From: Halegenticoccus soli
Lineage (GTDB): Archaea; Halobacteriota; Halobacteria; Halobacteriales; Haloferacaceae
Length of the DNA stretch: 64,000 nucleotides
Reading direction: 5' to 3'
NCBI RefSeq assembly: GCF_002844195.1
Contig: NZ_PEND01000007.1
Span: forward strand, 124,001-188,000
The position numbers and the translations under genes were made by a program. A model generated the notes under the pieces. That model saw nothing but the letters and a program-made list of their open reading frames with translations, had not been told where the DNA came from and did not search any database. How positions within the stretch are numbered: the first letter of the stretch is position 1; each line of letters begins with the position of its first letter. Below are positions 7,816 through 16,581 of this stretch, in pieces.

Positions 7816-9240
7816 TCACGCGACGACCGGTCGGGAGATGATCCACAGCGAGAGGACCGTGTACCCGACCATCAGCGCGACGAGGGGGGCGTGCGCGCGC
7901 CCGGCCGCCCGGAGCGAGTCGTACCGCCGGACGGCCACGGCGTGGGCGGCGACGACCGCGACCACGTGGCCGGCGACAACGAGCGCGACCTGCGAGGCCC
8001 AGAAGGCGGGGAGCGACAGCCAACCGAGAGGGTCGACCGCCGGAGCCTCGATCCCCGGCAGCAGCGTTCCGCCGACGGCGAGGAACTGGCCGAGGTTTCC
8101 GAGCACGTACGGGTAGTTGTGCGCGACCTCGTACGCGGCCGCGATCGGGATCACGGTCGGTGCGAAGGCGCGCGCCGCCCCCCTCCAGGTTCCGCCGCGC
8201 GCGCCGCCGAGCCGTCGCACGACGTCGCTCGTCAGCAGTAAGCTCCCGACGAAGACCGCCAGGCCGATCAGGTAGAGGACGACGCTCGCCGCCGGCCCGA
8301 CGCCGAGCAGGCCCCGCGCGCCGATCGAGAGCGTCTGAAACTCGGGCGTGCTCGTGAACCCGTCGAAGCTGACCGTGTAGACGGCCGAGACGACGAACGC
8401 GACGAGCGCGATCGACGGCGCGGGCTCCGCGCTCCCCCGCCACGGCGGTCGGACCAGCACGTCGTACCCCCCGTCGGCCGTCCGAACCGCCCGGAGCGGC
8501 GCGGCGCGCCCGAGCACCCGATAGAACACCTCGAACGCGTCCGCGCGCTCGAACCACCGCGGGCCGAACGCGACGCCGCCGAGGAGCATCACGAGCGCGT
8601 AGCCGGCGACGAGAAACACGGTCAGCCGCGGGTCGAGCGGGATCGCGGTGAGGTTCTCGAAGACGCCGACGATCGCGACGAACCCGACGAACGCGGGCCA
8701 CTCCCCCAGCCGGGCGGGGTACTCACCCAGGACGGCTATCTCGTCGCCTTCGATCCGTTCGAGGGCCGCGTAGAGCGTCCGCCACGGCGAGAGGACGCGC
8801 CACGGGCTGCCGGCGAGGACCGTGAGCAGGCCGACGCCCCTGAACCACAGCGGCCAGACGAACACCGTCGCCAGGTTCTCCGCCCGCACTTGCTTGCCCG
8901 CCACCCCGTGCGCCAGCGCGGCGACGACGAGCGCGAGGAACCCGACGCGGGCCGCCGTCCGCAGCGCGGCCGCCGCGGTCGGCGAAAGCGAGACGAGCGG
9001 CCGCCGCGGTTCGACCGCCGCCGCGTTCCGTTCGGCGGTCGAACCCCGCTCGGCGGCCGGGTTTCGCTCGGCCGCGCCGAGCCAGACGGCGGTGACCGCG
9101 ACCGTCGCCCCCGCGCCGACGAACAGCAGCGGGAGGGGGATCGGCGCGTCGAAGCGCGATCCGCCGACCTCGTGCGCCCTGGCGATCCGCGCGCTCGCGA
9201 GCAGGAGAACCGCCGCGCAGAGCAGCCGCGTCCGACGCAT
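7816..9240 (-). CDS. Large polytopic membrane protein of unknown function
   Basis: A 474-residue protein with roughly ten to twelve hydrophobic segments. It opens with a signal-like helix (LLCAAVLLLASARIARA) followed by HEVGGSRFDAPIPLPLLFVGAGATVAVTAVW. This opening recalls bacterial integral membrane proteins annotated as fenitrothion hydrolase-like, an assignment I make only from layout. A long hydrophilic loop with WFERADAFEVFYRVLGRAAPLR lies mid-protein. His residues near membrane faces (AHGVAG, EVAHNYPYVLG, AGHVVAVVAAHAVAV) could bind metal or haem. It lies opposite to and convergent with the P19/DyP run. ATG 9240 follows loss of coding character upstream. Confidence 0.65.
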   Translation of the reverse strand: MRRTRLLCAAVLLLASARIARAHEVGGSRFDAPIPLPLLFVGAGATVAVTAVWLGAAERNPAAERGSTAERNAAAVEPRRPLVSLSPTAAAALRTAARVGFLALVVAALAHGVAGKQVRAENLATVFVWPLWFRGVGLLTVLAGSPWRVLSPWRTLYAALERIEGDEIAVLGEYPARLGEWPAFVGFVAIVGVFENLTAIPLDPRLTVFLVAGYALVMLLGGVAFGPRWFERADAFEVFYRVLGRAAPLRAVRTADGGYDVLVRPPWRGSAEPAPSIALVAFVVSAVYTVSFDGFTSTPEFQTLSIGARGLLGVGPAASVVLYLIGLAVFVGSLLLTSDVVRRLGGARGGTWRGAARAFAPTVIPIAAAYEVAHNYPYVLGNLGQFLAVGGTLLPGIEAPAVDPLGWLSLPAFWASQVALVVAGHVVAVVAAHAVAVRRYDSLRAAGRAHAPLVALMVGYTVLSLWIISRPVVA

Positions 9241-9394
9241 GCGGCGTACTCGGCGAGGCGGCGGGAAAGCGTCACTGATTCGCGCCGGGCGGGCGACGGA
9301 ACGGGATGGAGGACGCGGAAGGAGGCGTCGGACGCGGGACGGGCGTCGAACGCGGAACGGGCCGCTTTTCTCCCTCCGCGGCCGAACCGCTCGT

Positions 9395-10645
9395 ATGCGG
9401 CCTCGAACGGCGGCGGCGCTCGTGGGACTCGTCGTCCTCCTCGGCGGGATCGCGCTGGCCGCGACGTACGACGGCGGGTCGTCCGGCGCGCGCCTGACCG
9501 AGCGGTGGGTGAGCGACACGTCGACCGAGACCCTGGGCAACCACCACGCGCCGGCCGCGGGCCGCGTCGAGGGGCGGGGGATGGTCTACGCGCCCGTCAG
9601 CGGACGGAGCGGAACGGCGCAGTGTTCACTCGTCGCGCTCGACGCGTCGAACGGGACGGAGCGGTGGAGCCACCCGATCCCGCCCGAAAACTGCACGATC
9701 CACTCGGTCGCCGATCCGGCGATCGCGGACTACGACGGCGACGGCGCGAAGGAGGTGCTCGCGGCCACGACGGAGCGGTCGGTCGTCGCGCTCCACCCGG
9801 TCACCGGCCGCGAGGAGTTCCGCTACGACCTGGACGCGTACGGGTACACGAAGCCGGTCGTCGCCGACTTCACGGGCGACGGCGCGAAGGAGGTCGTCGT
9901 CGTCGACGTGAGGGGGACCGTCTCCGTCGTCCGCCCGGACGGGACGGCGGTCTGGACGAAGCGCCTCTCGTCGTACGTCTGGGGACAGCCGACCGCGGCC
10001 GACTTCACGGGCGACGGGCGGCCCGAACTGGCGCTCGGTCTCGGCGACGGCGACCTGGTCGTGTTCGGGCGCGACGGATCGGTCCGCTGGCGGCTGACGA
10101 ACCCGTTCGACAGCTCGATCACGTGGCAGACCACCGGGGAGATCGACGGCGATCCGGGGCGCGAGATCGTCGTCGCCACGAGGGACGGCGCCGTGGCGGC
10201 GGTCGACGGGCGGACGGGCGACGTCGAGTGGCGGCGGAACTTCGGCGCGTTCGCCGCCGTCCGCGCCGTCGGGGACGGCGACGGCGACGGCGAGCCGGAG
10301 GTGTACGCCGTCGCCCGCGACGGGAAGCTCCGGAGCCTGGACGCCCGGACCGGGGAGGTCGAGTGGACGACGACCCTCACGACGGGCGACGTCCAGATGA
10401 CGCCCCCGCCGAGCATGGGCGACGTGACCGGCGACGGCTCGCCCGAAGTCGTGGCCGTCACGAACGACGGGATCGTCTCGGTGGTTGATCCGGCGTCGGG
10501 CGAGGTGCTCGACTCGTACAAGCGGGACGTGTCGGTGTACACCCACCCGACGCTCGCCGACGCCGACGGGGACGGCGTCCCCGAGATCTACGTCATCTAC
10601 GGCGACGGCAGCGTCGTCGCGCTGTCGGCCGCCGAAGGTGGGTGA
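9395..10645 (+). CDS. Secreted FG-GAP/PQQ-like beta-propeller protein
   Basis: A 416-residue protein with an N-terminal signal or anchor (AAALVGLVVLLGGIALAATYDGG). The rest is a chain of about seven blades. Each contains a calcium-type loop (ADYDGDGAKEVLAA, ADFTGDGAKEVVVV, ADFTGDGRPELALG, GDGDGDGEPEVYAV, GDVTGDGSPEVVAV, ADADGDGVPEIYVI) and often a PQQ-like strand (RTGEVEWTTTL). Such propellers are cell-surface proteins with calcium-stabilised folds and varied binding roles; catalytic activity is not indicated. It is divergent from the membrane protein gene at 7816-9240, with a 154-base spacer. It ends just before a small tandem repeat. Confidence 0.82.
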   Translation: MRPRTAAALVGLVVLLGGIALAATYDGGSSGARLTERWVSDTSTETLGNHHAPAAGRVEGRGMVYAPVSGRSGTAQCSLVALDASNGTERWSHPIPPENCTIHSVADPAIADYDGDGAKEVLAATTERSVVALHPVTGREEFRYDLDAYGYTKPVVADFTGDGAKEVVVVDVRGTVSVVRPDGTAVWTKRLSSYVWGQPTAADFTGDGRPELALGLGDGDLVVFGRDGSVRWRLTNPFDSSITWQTTGEIDGDPGREIVVATRDGAVAAVDGRTGDVEWRRNFGAFAAVRAVGDGDGDGEPEVYAVARDGKLRSLDARTGEVEWTTTLTTGDVQMTPPPSMGDVTGDGSPEVVAVTNDGIVSVVDPASGEVLDSYKRDVSVYTHPTLADADGDGVPEIYVIYGDGSVVALSAAEGG

Positions 10646-10875
10646 TCTCGTCGCACCGTCGGCGGTCGAGGGTGAGCGATCCCGCCGCACCGTCGGCCGC
10701 GGTGGGGGTTGCGCCGAGCGCACCGTCGGCGGTCGAGGGCGGTTGGGGCGACCGACTCGCGGACCGCCGAAGCGGGTGAGCCGACCGCAGCGCGGGCGGA
10801 CGAGCGAGTCGACCGCCGACCCGGGTTGTGTGCGGTTTCAGAACACCGATATAGGTCGTCCCCAAACGTTCGAAC
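10646..10875. repeat. Intergenic spacer with degenerate direct repeats
   Basis: No gene is convincing here. The 20-mer gcaccgtcggcggtcgaggg occurs twice, at 10653-10672 and 10720-10739, with a degenerate third copy between them (about 10685), giving a repeat period near 33 bases. The end of the spacer (gttcagaacaccgatataggtcg) holds the likely promoter of the next gene. Confidence 0.6.
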
Positions 10876-11382
10876 ATGAGTCTCTCCGACGAGGAGCAGC
10901 AGCGGCTGGCGGACGTCGTCCGGCTCCAGCCGACGAAGAACAAGGAGTTGCAGGAGCGGTGGGGCTTAGAGAGCGGCAGCGAGGTTCACCGATACCTCGA
11001 AGGGCACCTGAAGGAGTACTACTACCGCGACGACAACAGCCTCATCCGGGCGACCGACGAGGCCGCGGCGCTCGTCGGCGTCGAGCCGGGGGTCGAGGGC
11101 GAGGAGGACGACGAGGAGTCCGGCGTCCCGAGCGTGATCCGCGTCCCGGAGCTCGAAGCGCGGGTGTTCCGCGTCGTCGCCGGGCCGGACGATCGGTCCG
11201 AGAGCGTCGTGAGCGTCCTCAACAAGCTCCGCGAGGAGTTCGACGTCGACCCGGAGGCGAAGGAGGTCCGCCGCGCGCTCCAGAGCCTCCGGCGCAAGGG
11301 CGTCGTCGAGGTCGTCTACCGGACCGTCCCGACGTTCCGCCTCGCCGTCGAGCGCGACGAGGTCGACGTGGAGATCGCGTAG
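10876..11382 (+). CDS. Haloarchaeal protein with helix-turn-helix-like halves (DUF5797-like)
   Basis: A 168-residue protein. The N-terminal part (SDEEQQRLADVVRLQPTKNKELQERWGLESGSEVHRYLEGHLKEYYYRDD) reads like a winged-helix unit, followed by an acidic linker (EGEEDDEESG). The C-terminal part (SVVSVLNKLREEFDVDPEAKEVRRALQSLRRKGVVEVVYRTVPTFRLAV) reads like a second helix-turn-helix. I believe this is the haloarchaeal family named DUF5797, but cannot check. A regulatory role is inference. A TATA-like stretch (gatatagg) lies about 27 bases upstream of the ATG. Confidence 0.7.
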   Translation: MSLSDEEQQRLADVVRLQPTKNKELQERWGLESGSEVHRYLEGHLKEYYYRDDNSLIRATDEAAALVGVEPGVEGEEDDEESGVPSVIRVPELEARVFRVVAGPDDRSESVVSVLNKLREEFDVDPEAKEVRRALQSLRRKGVVEVVYRTVPTFRLAVERDEVDVEIA

Positions 11383-11547
11383 TCGGCCTGCATATACAGG
11401 CTCGCCCCTCTTTCCGGTCGGCGTCGATACTCCCCGTGTGAGCCCTCCAGCGAACCGCCACCGAGCAGCGCCGGTGGGGACGTCTCCGGGATCGACGACG
11501 GTTAGCGAGCCGCCTCTCGCCCGCGATACGTCGGGGTTCGGCGTACC

Positions 11548-13008
11548 ATGACCGACCGGCCGAACGTCGTGCTGGTCGTCATGGACACGGCCCGCGCCCG
11601 CGACGTGACCCCCGAGACGGCCCCGACGCTCGCCGACGTAGCGGCGTCCGGCACCGACTACCGGCGAGCGTTCACCAGCGCGCCCTGGACGCTACCGTCG
11701 CACGCCTCGCTCTTCACCGGAACGTACACCGCGGACCACGGCACCCACGGCGGCCACACGCTGCTCGACGACCGGCTGCGGACGCTCGCCGAGTCGTTCC
11801 GGGACGCCGGCTACGCCACGGCCGGCGTCTCGAACAACACCTGGGTGACCGGCGAGTTCGGCCTGGCGCGCGGCTTCGACACGTTCCACCGCACGTGGCA
11901 GCGGATTCAGACGGAGGCCGATCTGGGCGAACTCAGGCACGTGCTGGGCGGCCGCCGGCGGCTGGAGACGTTCGTCTCCCGGCTGTTCGAGGGAAACCCG
12001 ATCGCCAACGCGGTCAACGCCGTCTACGACCGCGTCGGCGGATTCGGGGACGACGACGGCGCGGCCCGGACGGTCGACTGGGTCGGGCGGTGGCTCGACG
12101 GGGTCGAGCCGCCGTTCTTCCTGTTCGCGAACTTCATCGAGCCGCACCTCCCGTACAGTCCGCCGCGGCCGGAGGCCGAGCGGTTTCTCCCCGACGGCTG
12201 GAGCTACGAGGACGCGACGTCGCTGCCGCAGGCCCCGCGGGAGTACGACGCGGGGCTGTTCGACCTCACCGACGAGGAGTTCGAGGCCCTCCGCGGTCTC
12301 TACCGGGCCGAGATCGCCTACCTCGACCGACGAATCGGCGACCTCAGGCGCGCGCTCGTCGAGGCGGGCGAGTGGGACGACACCGTGTTCGTCGTCGTCG
12401 GAGATCACGGCGAGAACGTCGGGGATCACGGCTTCCTCGGCCACCAGTACTGCGCTTACGACTCGCTCCTGCACGTGCCGCTCGTGATCGGCGGCGGCCC
12501 CTTCTACGGCCGCGGCCGGTCCGACGAACTGGTCCAGGTGCTCGACCTCGCACCCACCCTGCTCGACGTCGCCGGCGTCGACGATCCGGTCGCGCGCGAG
12601 CAGTTCCGCGGCCGGTCGCTGCACCCGGCGTCCGACGCGCCGCCGCGGGAGCACGTCTTCGCCGAGTACGTCCGTCCGCAGCCGCCGATCGAGGCGCTCG
12701 AAGAGCGGTTCGGCGACCTCCCGCCCGAACTGTACCGCTACGATCGATCCGTCCGGACGGCCCGGACCGACGAGTACAAGCTCATCACCCGCTCCGACGG
12801 CACCGAGGAGCTGTACCGCGTCGCGGACGATCCGGCGGAGACCCGGGACCTCGCCGCCGCGAGGCCCGAGCGCGCGGCGGAACTCCGGGACGCCGTCCGA
12901 TCCCGGCTGGGACCGCTCGCCGACGTCGAGAACGCGGACGCCGACGGCGACGCCGTCTCGATGAGCGCCGAAACCGAAACCAGGCTCCAGGACCTCGGGT
13001 ACCTCTGA
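11548..13008 (+). CDS. Sulfatase/alkaline phosphatase-superfamily hydrolase with Thr at the nucleophile position
   Basis: A 486-residue enzyme of the sulfatase fold. The N-terminal metal site is NVVLVVMDTARARD. Where sulfatases have C/S-x-P-S-R, this protein has WTLPSHASLFTG, so Thr would be the nucleophile, as in phosphodiesterase or phosphotransferase members. The second metal site is VVVGDHGENVGDHGFLGH near residue 285, and a C-terminal substrate region includes RTDEYKLITRSDGTEELY. It may act on sulfated or phosphorylated envelope glycans; the substrate is unknown. Its stop TGA overlaps the ATG of the next sulfatase gene (TGATG), so the two are coupled. Confidence 0.83.
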   Translation: MTDRPNVVLVVMDTARARDVTPETAPTLADVAASGTDYRRAFTSAPWTLPSHASLFTGTYTADHGTHGGHTLLDDRLRTLAESFRDAGYATAGVSNNTWVTGEFGLARGFDTFHRTWQRIQTEADLGELRHVLGGRRRLETFVSRLFEGNPIANAVNAVYDRVGGFGDDDGAARTVDWVGRWLDGVEPPFFLFANFIEPHLPYSPPRPEAERFLPDGWSYEDATSLPQAPREYDAGLFDLTDEEFEALRGLYRAEIAYLDRRIGDLRRALVEAGEWDDTVFVVVGDHGENVGDHGFLGHQYCAYDSLLHVPLVIGGGPFYGRGRSDELVQVLDLAPTLLDVAGVDDPVAREQFRGRSLHPASDAPPREHVFAEYVRPQPPIEALEERFGDLPPELYRYDRSVRTARTDEYKLITRSDGTEELYRVADDPAETRDLAAARPERAAELRDAVRSRLGPLADVENADADGDAVSMSAETETRLQDLGYL

Positions 13009-14450
13009 TGACCGACGACAGGCCGAACGCCCTCCTGTTGCTCACCGACCAGGAACGGTACGATCTCACGACGCCGGACAGCGGGGTCGAGACGCCGGCG
13101 ATCGACGGCCTCGGCGAGGCCGGGATGCGGTTCGAGCGGGCGTACACCCCCATCAGCATCTGTAGCAGCGCCCGCGCCTCGCTCCTGACCGGGCTGTACC
13201 CCCACAACCACGGCATGATGAACAACTGCCACGAGGCCGACGCGATCCGGCGGAACCTCCCGCCGGGGCTCCCCACGTTCGGCGAGCGCCTCCGGGAGGC
13301 GGGGTACCGCAACACGTACCTCGGGAAGTGGCACGTCGGGCGGGATCAGGGCCCGGACGACTTCGGCTTCGAGTACGCCGGCGGCAGCGACAGGCACCAC
13401 GATCCGCACCTCGCGTCGTCGTTCCGCGACTACCAGCGCAGTCTGGGGATCGACCCCGGCGGGATCGAACTCGAAGACCCGACGTACACGGAGCACGACC
13501 GGGATCCGACGCTCGTCGCCGCGACCACCCCCGCGCCGGTGGAGGCGACTCGCCCGTACTACCTCGCCGAGCGGACGATAGAGCGGCTGGAGGCGTACGC
13601 GGAGGGGGACGAGGACGGGCCGTTCTTCCACCGGACGGATTTCCTCGGGCCGCACCACCCTTACGTCGTCCCCGAGCCGTACGCCTCGATGTACGACCCC
13701 GACGACGTCGATCCGTGGCCGACCTACGCGGAGACGTTCGACGGGAAGCCCCGCGCCCATGAGCAGTACCTCCGCTACCGCGGCGTCGCGGGGTTCGGCT
13801 GGGACGACTGGGCGGCGATCGCCGCGAAGTACTTCGGGTTCGTGACGCTCATCGACGAGCAGATCGGGCGGATCCTGGGGGCGATGGAGGAACTCGGCCT
13901 CGACGGCTCGACGGTGACCGTTCACGCCTCCGACCACGGCGACTTCGTCGGCAACCACCGCCAGTTCAACAAGGGGCCGCTGATGTACGAGGACACCTAC
14001 CGGGTGCCGCTCTTCGTCCGGTGGCCCGACATGACCGAGCCCGGAAGCGTCTGCGACGAGTTCGTGAGCCTCGTCGACCTGATGCCGACGTTCCTCGACG
14101 CCGGCGGCGCGCCGATCCCCGACGGGATCGACGGGCGGAGCCTCCGCCCGCTGCTCGCGGGCGAACCGCCGGACGACTGGCCCGAGGACCTCTTCGCCGA
14201 GTACCACGGCGACGAGTTCGGGTTCTACTCCCAGCGGATGCTCCGGACGCGGCGGTACAAGCTGGTGTACAACGCGCCCGACCGCAACGAGCTGTACGAC
14301 CTGCGCGAGGACCCGAACGAGCTCAACAACCTGATCGACCACCCGGCGTACCGCGGCGTCCGTCGCCGGCTCGAACGCCGGCTCGCCGCGCGGATGCGCG
14401 AGACCGACGACACGATCGCGGAGTGGGCGTCGAAGGCGCTCGGTGCGTGA
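13008..14450 (+). CDS. Sulfatase with Cys-type active site
   Basis: A 480-residue arylsulfatase-type protein. The first metal site is NALLLLTDQERYD. The active-site motif is ISICSSARASLLTGLYPHNHG, a C-x-x-A-R variant of the canonical C-x-P-S-R, so formylglycine formation is possible but the Pro is missing. GKWHVGRDQGPDDFGF and HASDHGDFVGNHRQFNKGPLMYEDTYRVP give the usual substrate and second-metal regions. The C-terminus RTRRYKLVYN...NELYDL.EDPNELNNL is classic for sulfatases. It is translationally coupled to the preceding sulfatase-fold gene, so the two probably act on the same polymer. Confidence 0.88.
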   Translation: MTDDRPNALLLLTDQERYDLTTPDSGVETPAIDGLGEAGMRFERAYTPISICSSARASLLTGLYPHNHGMMNNCHEADAIRRNLPPGLPTFGERLREAGYRNTYLGKWHVGRDQGPDDFGFEYAGGSDRHHDPHLASSFRDYQRSLGIDPGGIELEDPTYTEHDRDPTLVAATTPAPVEATRPYYLAERTIERLEAYAEGDEDGPFFHRTDFLGPHHPYVVPEPYASMYDPDDVDPWPTYAETFDGKPRAHEQYLRYRGVAGFGWDDWAAIAAKYFGFVTLIDEQIGRILGAMEELGLDGSTVTVHASDHGDFVGNHRQFNKGPLMYEDTYRVPLFVRWPDMTEPGSVCDEFVSLVDLMPTFLDAGGAPIPDGIDGRSLRPLLAGEPPDDWPEDLFAEYHGDEFGFYSQRMLRTRRYKLVYNAPDRNELYDLREDPNELNNLIDHPAYRGVRRRLERRLAARMRETDDTIAEWASKALGA

Positions 14451-14453
14451 GCC

Positions 14454-15467
14454 TCAGCGCCGTTCGAACGCGCGCTCCCGCCCCCGCTCTCTGACCCACT
14501 CCCGTCGCCCCTCCAGCAGCCGTCTGATCCCCTTCCCCGGTCCCCCCTCGATCGGCCAGCCCTTCGTCCGCCACCGCGGCGGCTCGGGCTCGAACGCCGA
14601 ACACGACCCCGCGCACTCGGCGGCGCTCTGGTGTTTCCCCTTCGCGGCGCACCAGGGGACGAGCGCCTCCCCGCGGCGGCGGAGTTCGAAGTGCCGGCAG
14701 TCGGGCCGCATCGTCCCGACGAACGACCGCCACCCCCGGCCGTACGCCCGCTCGGCGAGTTCGAGCCGCGTCTCCGCGCGGGCGTCGTCGGTCTCGTCGG
14801 GTTCGAGCCGGCTCGGGTGCCAGACGACCTCCCCGGCGTCCCGCCGGACGCCGTCGGCGAAGTCGAGCGCCAGGATCCCCGCCTCGACCGGCATGTCCTC
14901 CAGGAGCGCCGGTTCGACGCTCGCGCCGGTCGCGGCCGTCGCGACCCACACCTCGTCCGCGAGCGCGCGCGAGACGTCGTGTTCGAGCTGCGCTCCCAGT
15001 GCGCGCGCCGCGCCGGCGTCGAGGTCCGGCTTGTTCTCGACGGCGACGATCCGCCGAACCCAGTCGGGATAGGGGGCGATCCGACGGATTTCGATCCGGT
15101 TGCCGTTCCGCCGCTTCTCGACGACGCCGCGCCCGGCCGCGCGGTGGACGGCGGCGCGGACGTATCGCCAGGGATACCCGGGGTGCGGGAGCGCGTCGCG
15201 GTACCACGCCCACTCTCTCGGGGCGTGCCGGACGACGTGCAGGAGGTCCGAGTCGAGCGTCCGCGGTCCGAACCGCGCCCTCGCTTCGAGCGCCTCCGGG
15301 TCCGCCTCGACGACGACGGTGTCCCACCGCCGCCGCCGCGTCCCGAGCTGGCGGGCGACGATCGGCGCCGACTCGCGCGCGCCGCCGGGGGGCCACGACC
15401 GCTCCGCCCACCGGCACGCCAGGAGTTCGAAGACGAACTCCGAGTCGCCGGGATAGCGTCCGCTCAC
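14454..15467 (-). CDS. DUF5787-like haloarchaeal protein of unknown function
   Basis: A 337-residue protein read from GTG 15467; the frame stays open to 15677, but that region is arginine-rich and lacks family character. It starts SGRYPGDSEFVFELLACRWAERSW. A nuclease-like stretch follows (WDTVVVEADPEALEARARFGPRTLDSDLL), then a winged-helix-like part (VRAAVHRAAGRGVVEKRRNGNRIEIRR), then IVAVENKPDLDAG, which resembles the E-x-K core of restriction-type nucleases. The C-terminus has four Cys (CRHFELRRRGEALVPWCAAKGK, then CAGSCSAF) that could bind zinc or a cluster. Family name recalled, not verified. Convergent with the sulfatase pair. Confidence 0.65.
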   Translation of the reverse strand: MSGRYPGDSEFVFELLACRWAERSWPPGGARESAPIVARQLGTRRRRWDTVVVEADPEALEARARFGPRTLDSDLLHVVRHAPREWAWYRDALPHPGYPWRYVRAAVHRAAGRGVVEKRRNGNRIEIRRIAPYPDWVRRIVAVENKPDLDAGAARALGAQLEHDVSRALADEVWVATAATGASVEPALLEDMPVEAGILALDFADGVRRDAGEVVWHPSRLEPDETDDARAETRLELAERAYGRGWRSFVGTMRPDCRHFELRRRGEALVPWCAAKGKHQSAAECAGSCSAFEPEPPRWRTKGWPIEGGPGKGIRRLLEGRREWVRERGRERAFERR

Positions 15468-15538
15468 GGATCCCTCCGACTCCGATCTCGCGCCGGTCCG
15501 GTCGTCCTCGGAGCGCACGGGAAGAGACGCCGCGTCGC

Positions 15539-16003
15539 TCAGGCGAGGTACTTCCGCCCGCCGTCGACGTCCTCGTTCTTCGCCTCCAGGTCGTTGAGGT
15601 AGGCGTGCGCGCGTTTCAGAATCTCGCGCGGGCCGTCCTGGGTGATGGTGTTGATCGCCTGCTCGTAGTCGCGCCACTGGAGGTCGCGGTGCTCGTTCGA
15701 GAGCTCCGCGCTCGCCTCGAAGGAGCGCGCGATGAACAGGTGAACCGTCTTGTGGATGGTCTTGCCGCCGGCTTCGAACACGTAGTCGTAGTCCTCTCTG
15801 AACCCGTCGACGAGGCGGAATTCGGAGATCCCCGCCTCCTCTTCGACCTCTCTGATCGCCGTCTGCTGGAGCTCCTCGTCCCCTTCGACTCCGCCTTTGG
15901 GGAACTCCCAGTCCCCCGGTCGGCTCTTCAGGAGCAGGTACTCCCGTCGGCCGCGGGTGTCGCGGAAGAGGATGGCTCCGGCGCTGACCGCTTCGACCGT
16001 CAT
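15539..16003 (-). CDS. Nudix hydrolase, Ap4A hydrolase-like
   Basis: A 154-residue Nudix protein. The full Nudix box G-x5-E-x7-R-E-x-x-E-E-x-G is present as GGVEGDEELQQTAIREVEEEAGI (about residues 37-59), preceded by GDWEFPKGG as in diadenosine tetraphosphate hydrolases. FEAGGKTIHKTVHLFIA supports the Ap4A-type subgroup. It would hydrolyse dinucleoside polyphosphates or related signal nucleotides. The start is the ATG at 16003; the frame extends upstream only into non-homologous sequence. It is divergent from the uS10-like gene, with a 142-base AT-containing spacer. Confidence 0.88.
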   Translation of the reverse strand: MTVEAVSAGAILFRDTRGRREYLLLKSRPGDWEFPKGGVEGDEELQQTAIREVEEEAGISEFRLVDGFREDYDYVFEAGGKTIHKTVHLFIARSFEASAELSNEHRDLQWRDYEQAINTITQDGPREILKRAHAYLNDLEAKNEDVDGGRKYLA

Positions 16004-16145
16004 TACCCGATGTAATCGGTCACGAGTTAAGAGAATATCGGAGGCGCGGCTGTCCGACCCTCCTGTGCCCGTCTGCGGGACGTTCCGGCGGGAGGTAGAT
16101 GCGTTTTTACGGCTCGACGCCGCACCTGTTTGTAGAACCCAGCTC

Positions 16146-16478
16146 ATGACGTTCGTAACCAAACTCGCCTTCCAGAGCGGCGACCGGGCCGTCCTGGAGG
16201 ACGTCGTCGGCGACCTGAAACGGATGATAGAACGGAAGGGCGCGGAGTGTAAGGGACCGCACTCCGCGCCGCCGGAGCGCATCCGCGTTCCGCAGTACCG
16301 GCGGCTCGCGCCCGGGGACGAGTTCTCGCCGTGGAACTACACGGTGTACTCGCGCCGGCTCGAAATCCACGGGAACGAGCACATCGCCCGCGAGATCGGC
16401 CACCGCGAGTTCCCCGAGAGCGTCCGCGTGGAGATCGAAGTCGAACAGAAGAAGCCGCTGGGACACCGGCGCGGCTGA
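16146..16478 (+). CDS. uS10-like ribosomal protein paralogue
   Basis: A 110-residue protein with the uS10 fold pattern: an N-terminal strand and long helix (FVTKLAFQSGDRAVLEDVVGDLKRMIERKG), the loop with basic residues (IRVPQYRRLAPGDEFSPWNYTVYSRRLEIHG), and the final helix-strand (HIAREIGHREFPESVRVEIEVEQ). It differs from the canonical archaeal S10 that sits beside the elongation factor 1-alpha gene, so it is a divergent paralogue. Role on the ribosome is unproven. It is divergent from the Nudix gene and stands alone. Confidence 0.75.
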   Translation: MTFVTKLAFQSGDRAVLEDVVGDLKRMIERKGAECKGPHSAPPERIRVPQYRRLAPGDEFSPWNYTVYSRRLEIHGNEHIAREIGHREFPESVRVEIEVEQKKPLGHRRG

Positions 16479-16581
16479 GCGACCGGCCGAGGGTCGAACT
16501 CGGGTCGCGTTCCGGTCGCGGTCGGCGACCGGCGCGTTTTCGGGCGGACCGAGCGCGAGTCGCGCCCGACCCGCGGTCTGC

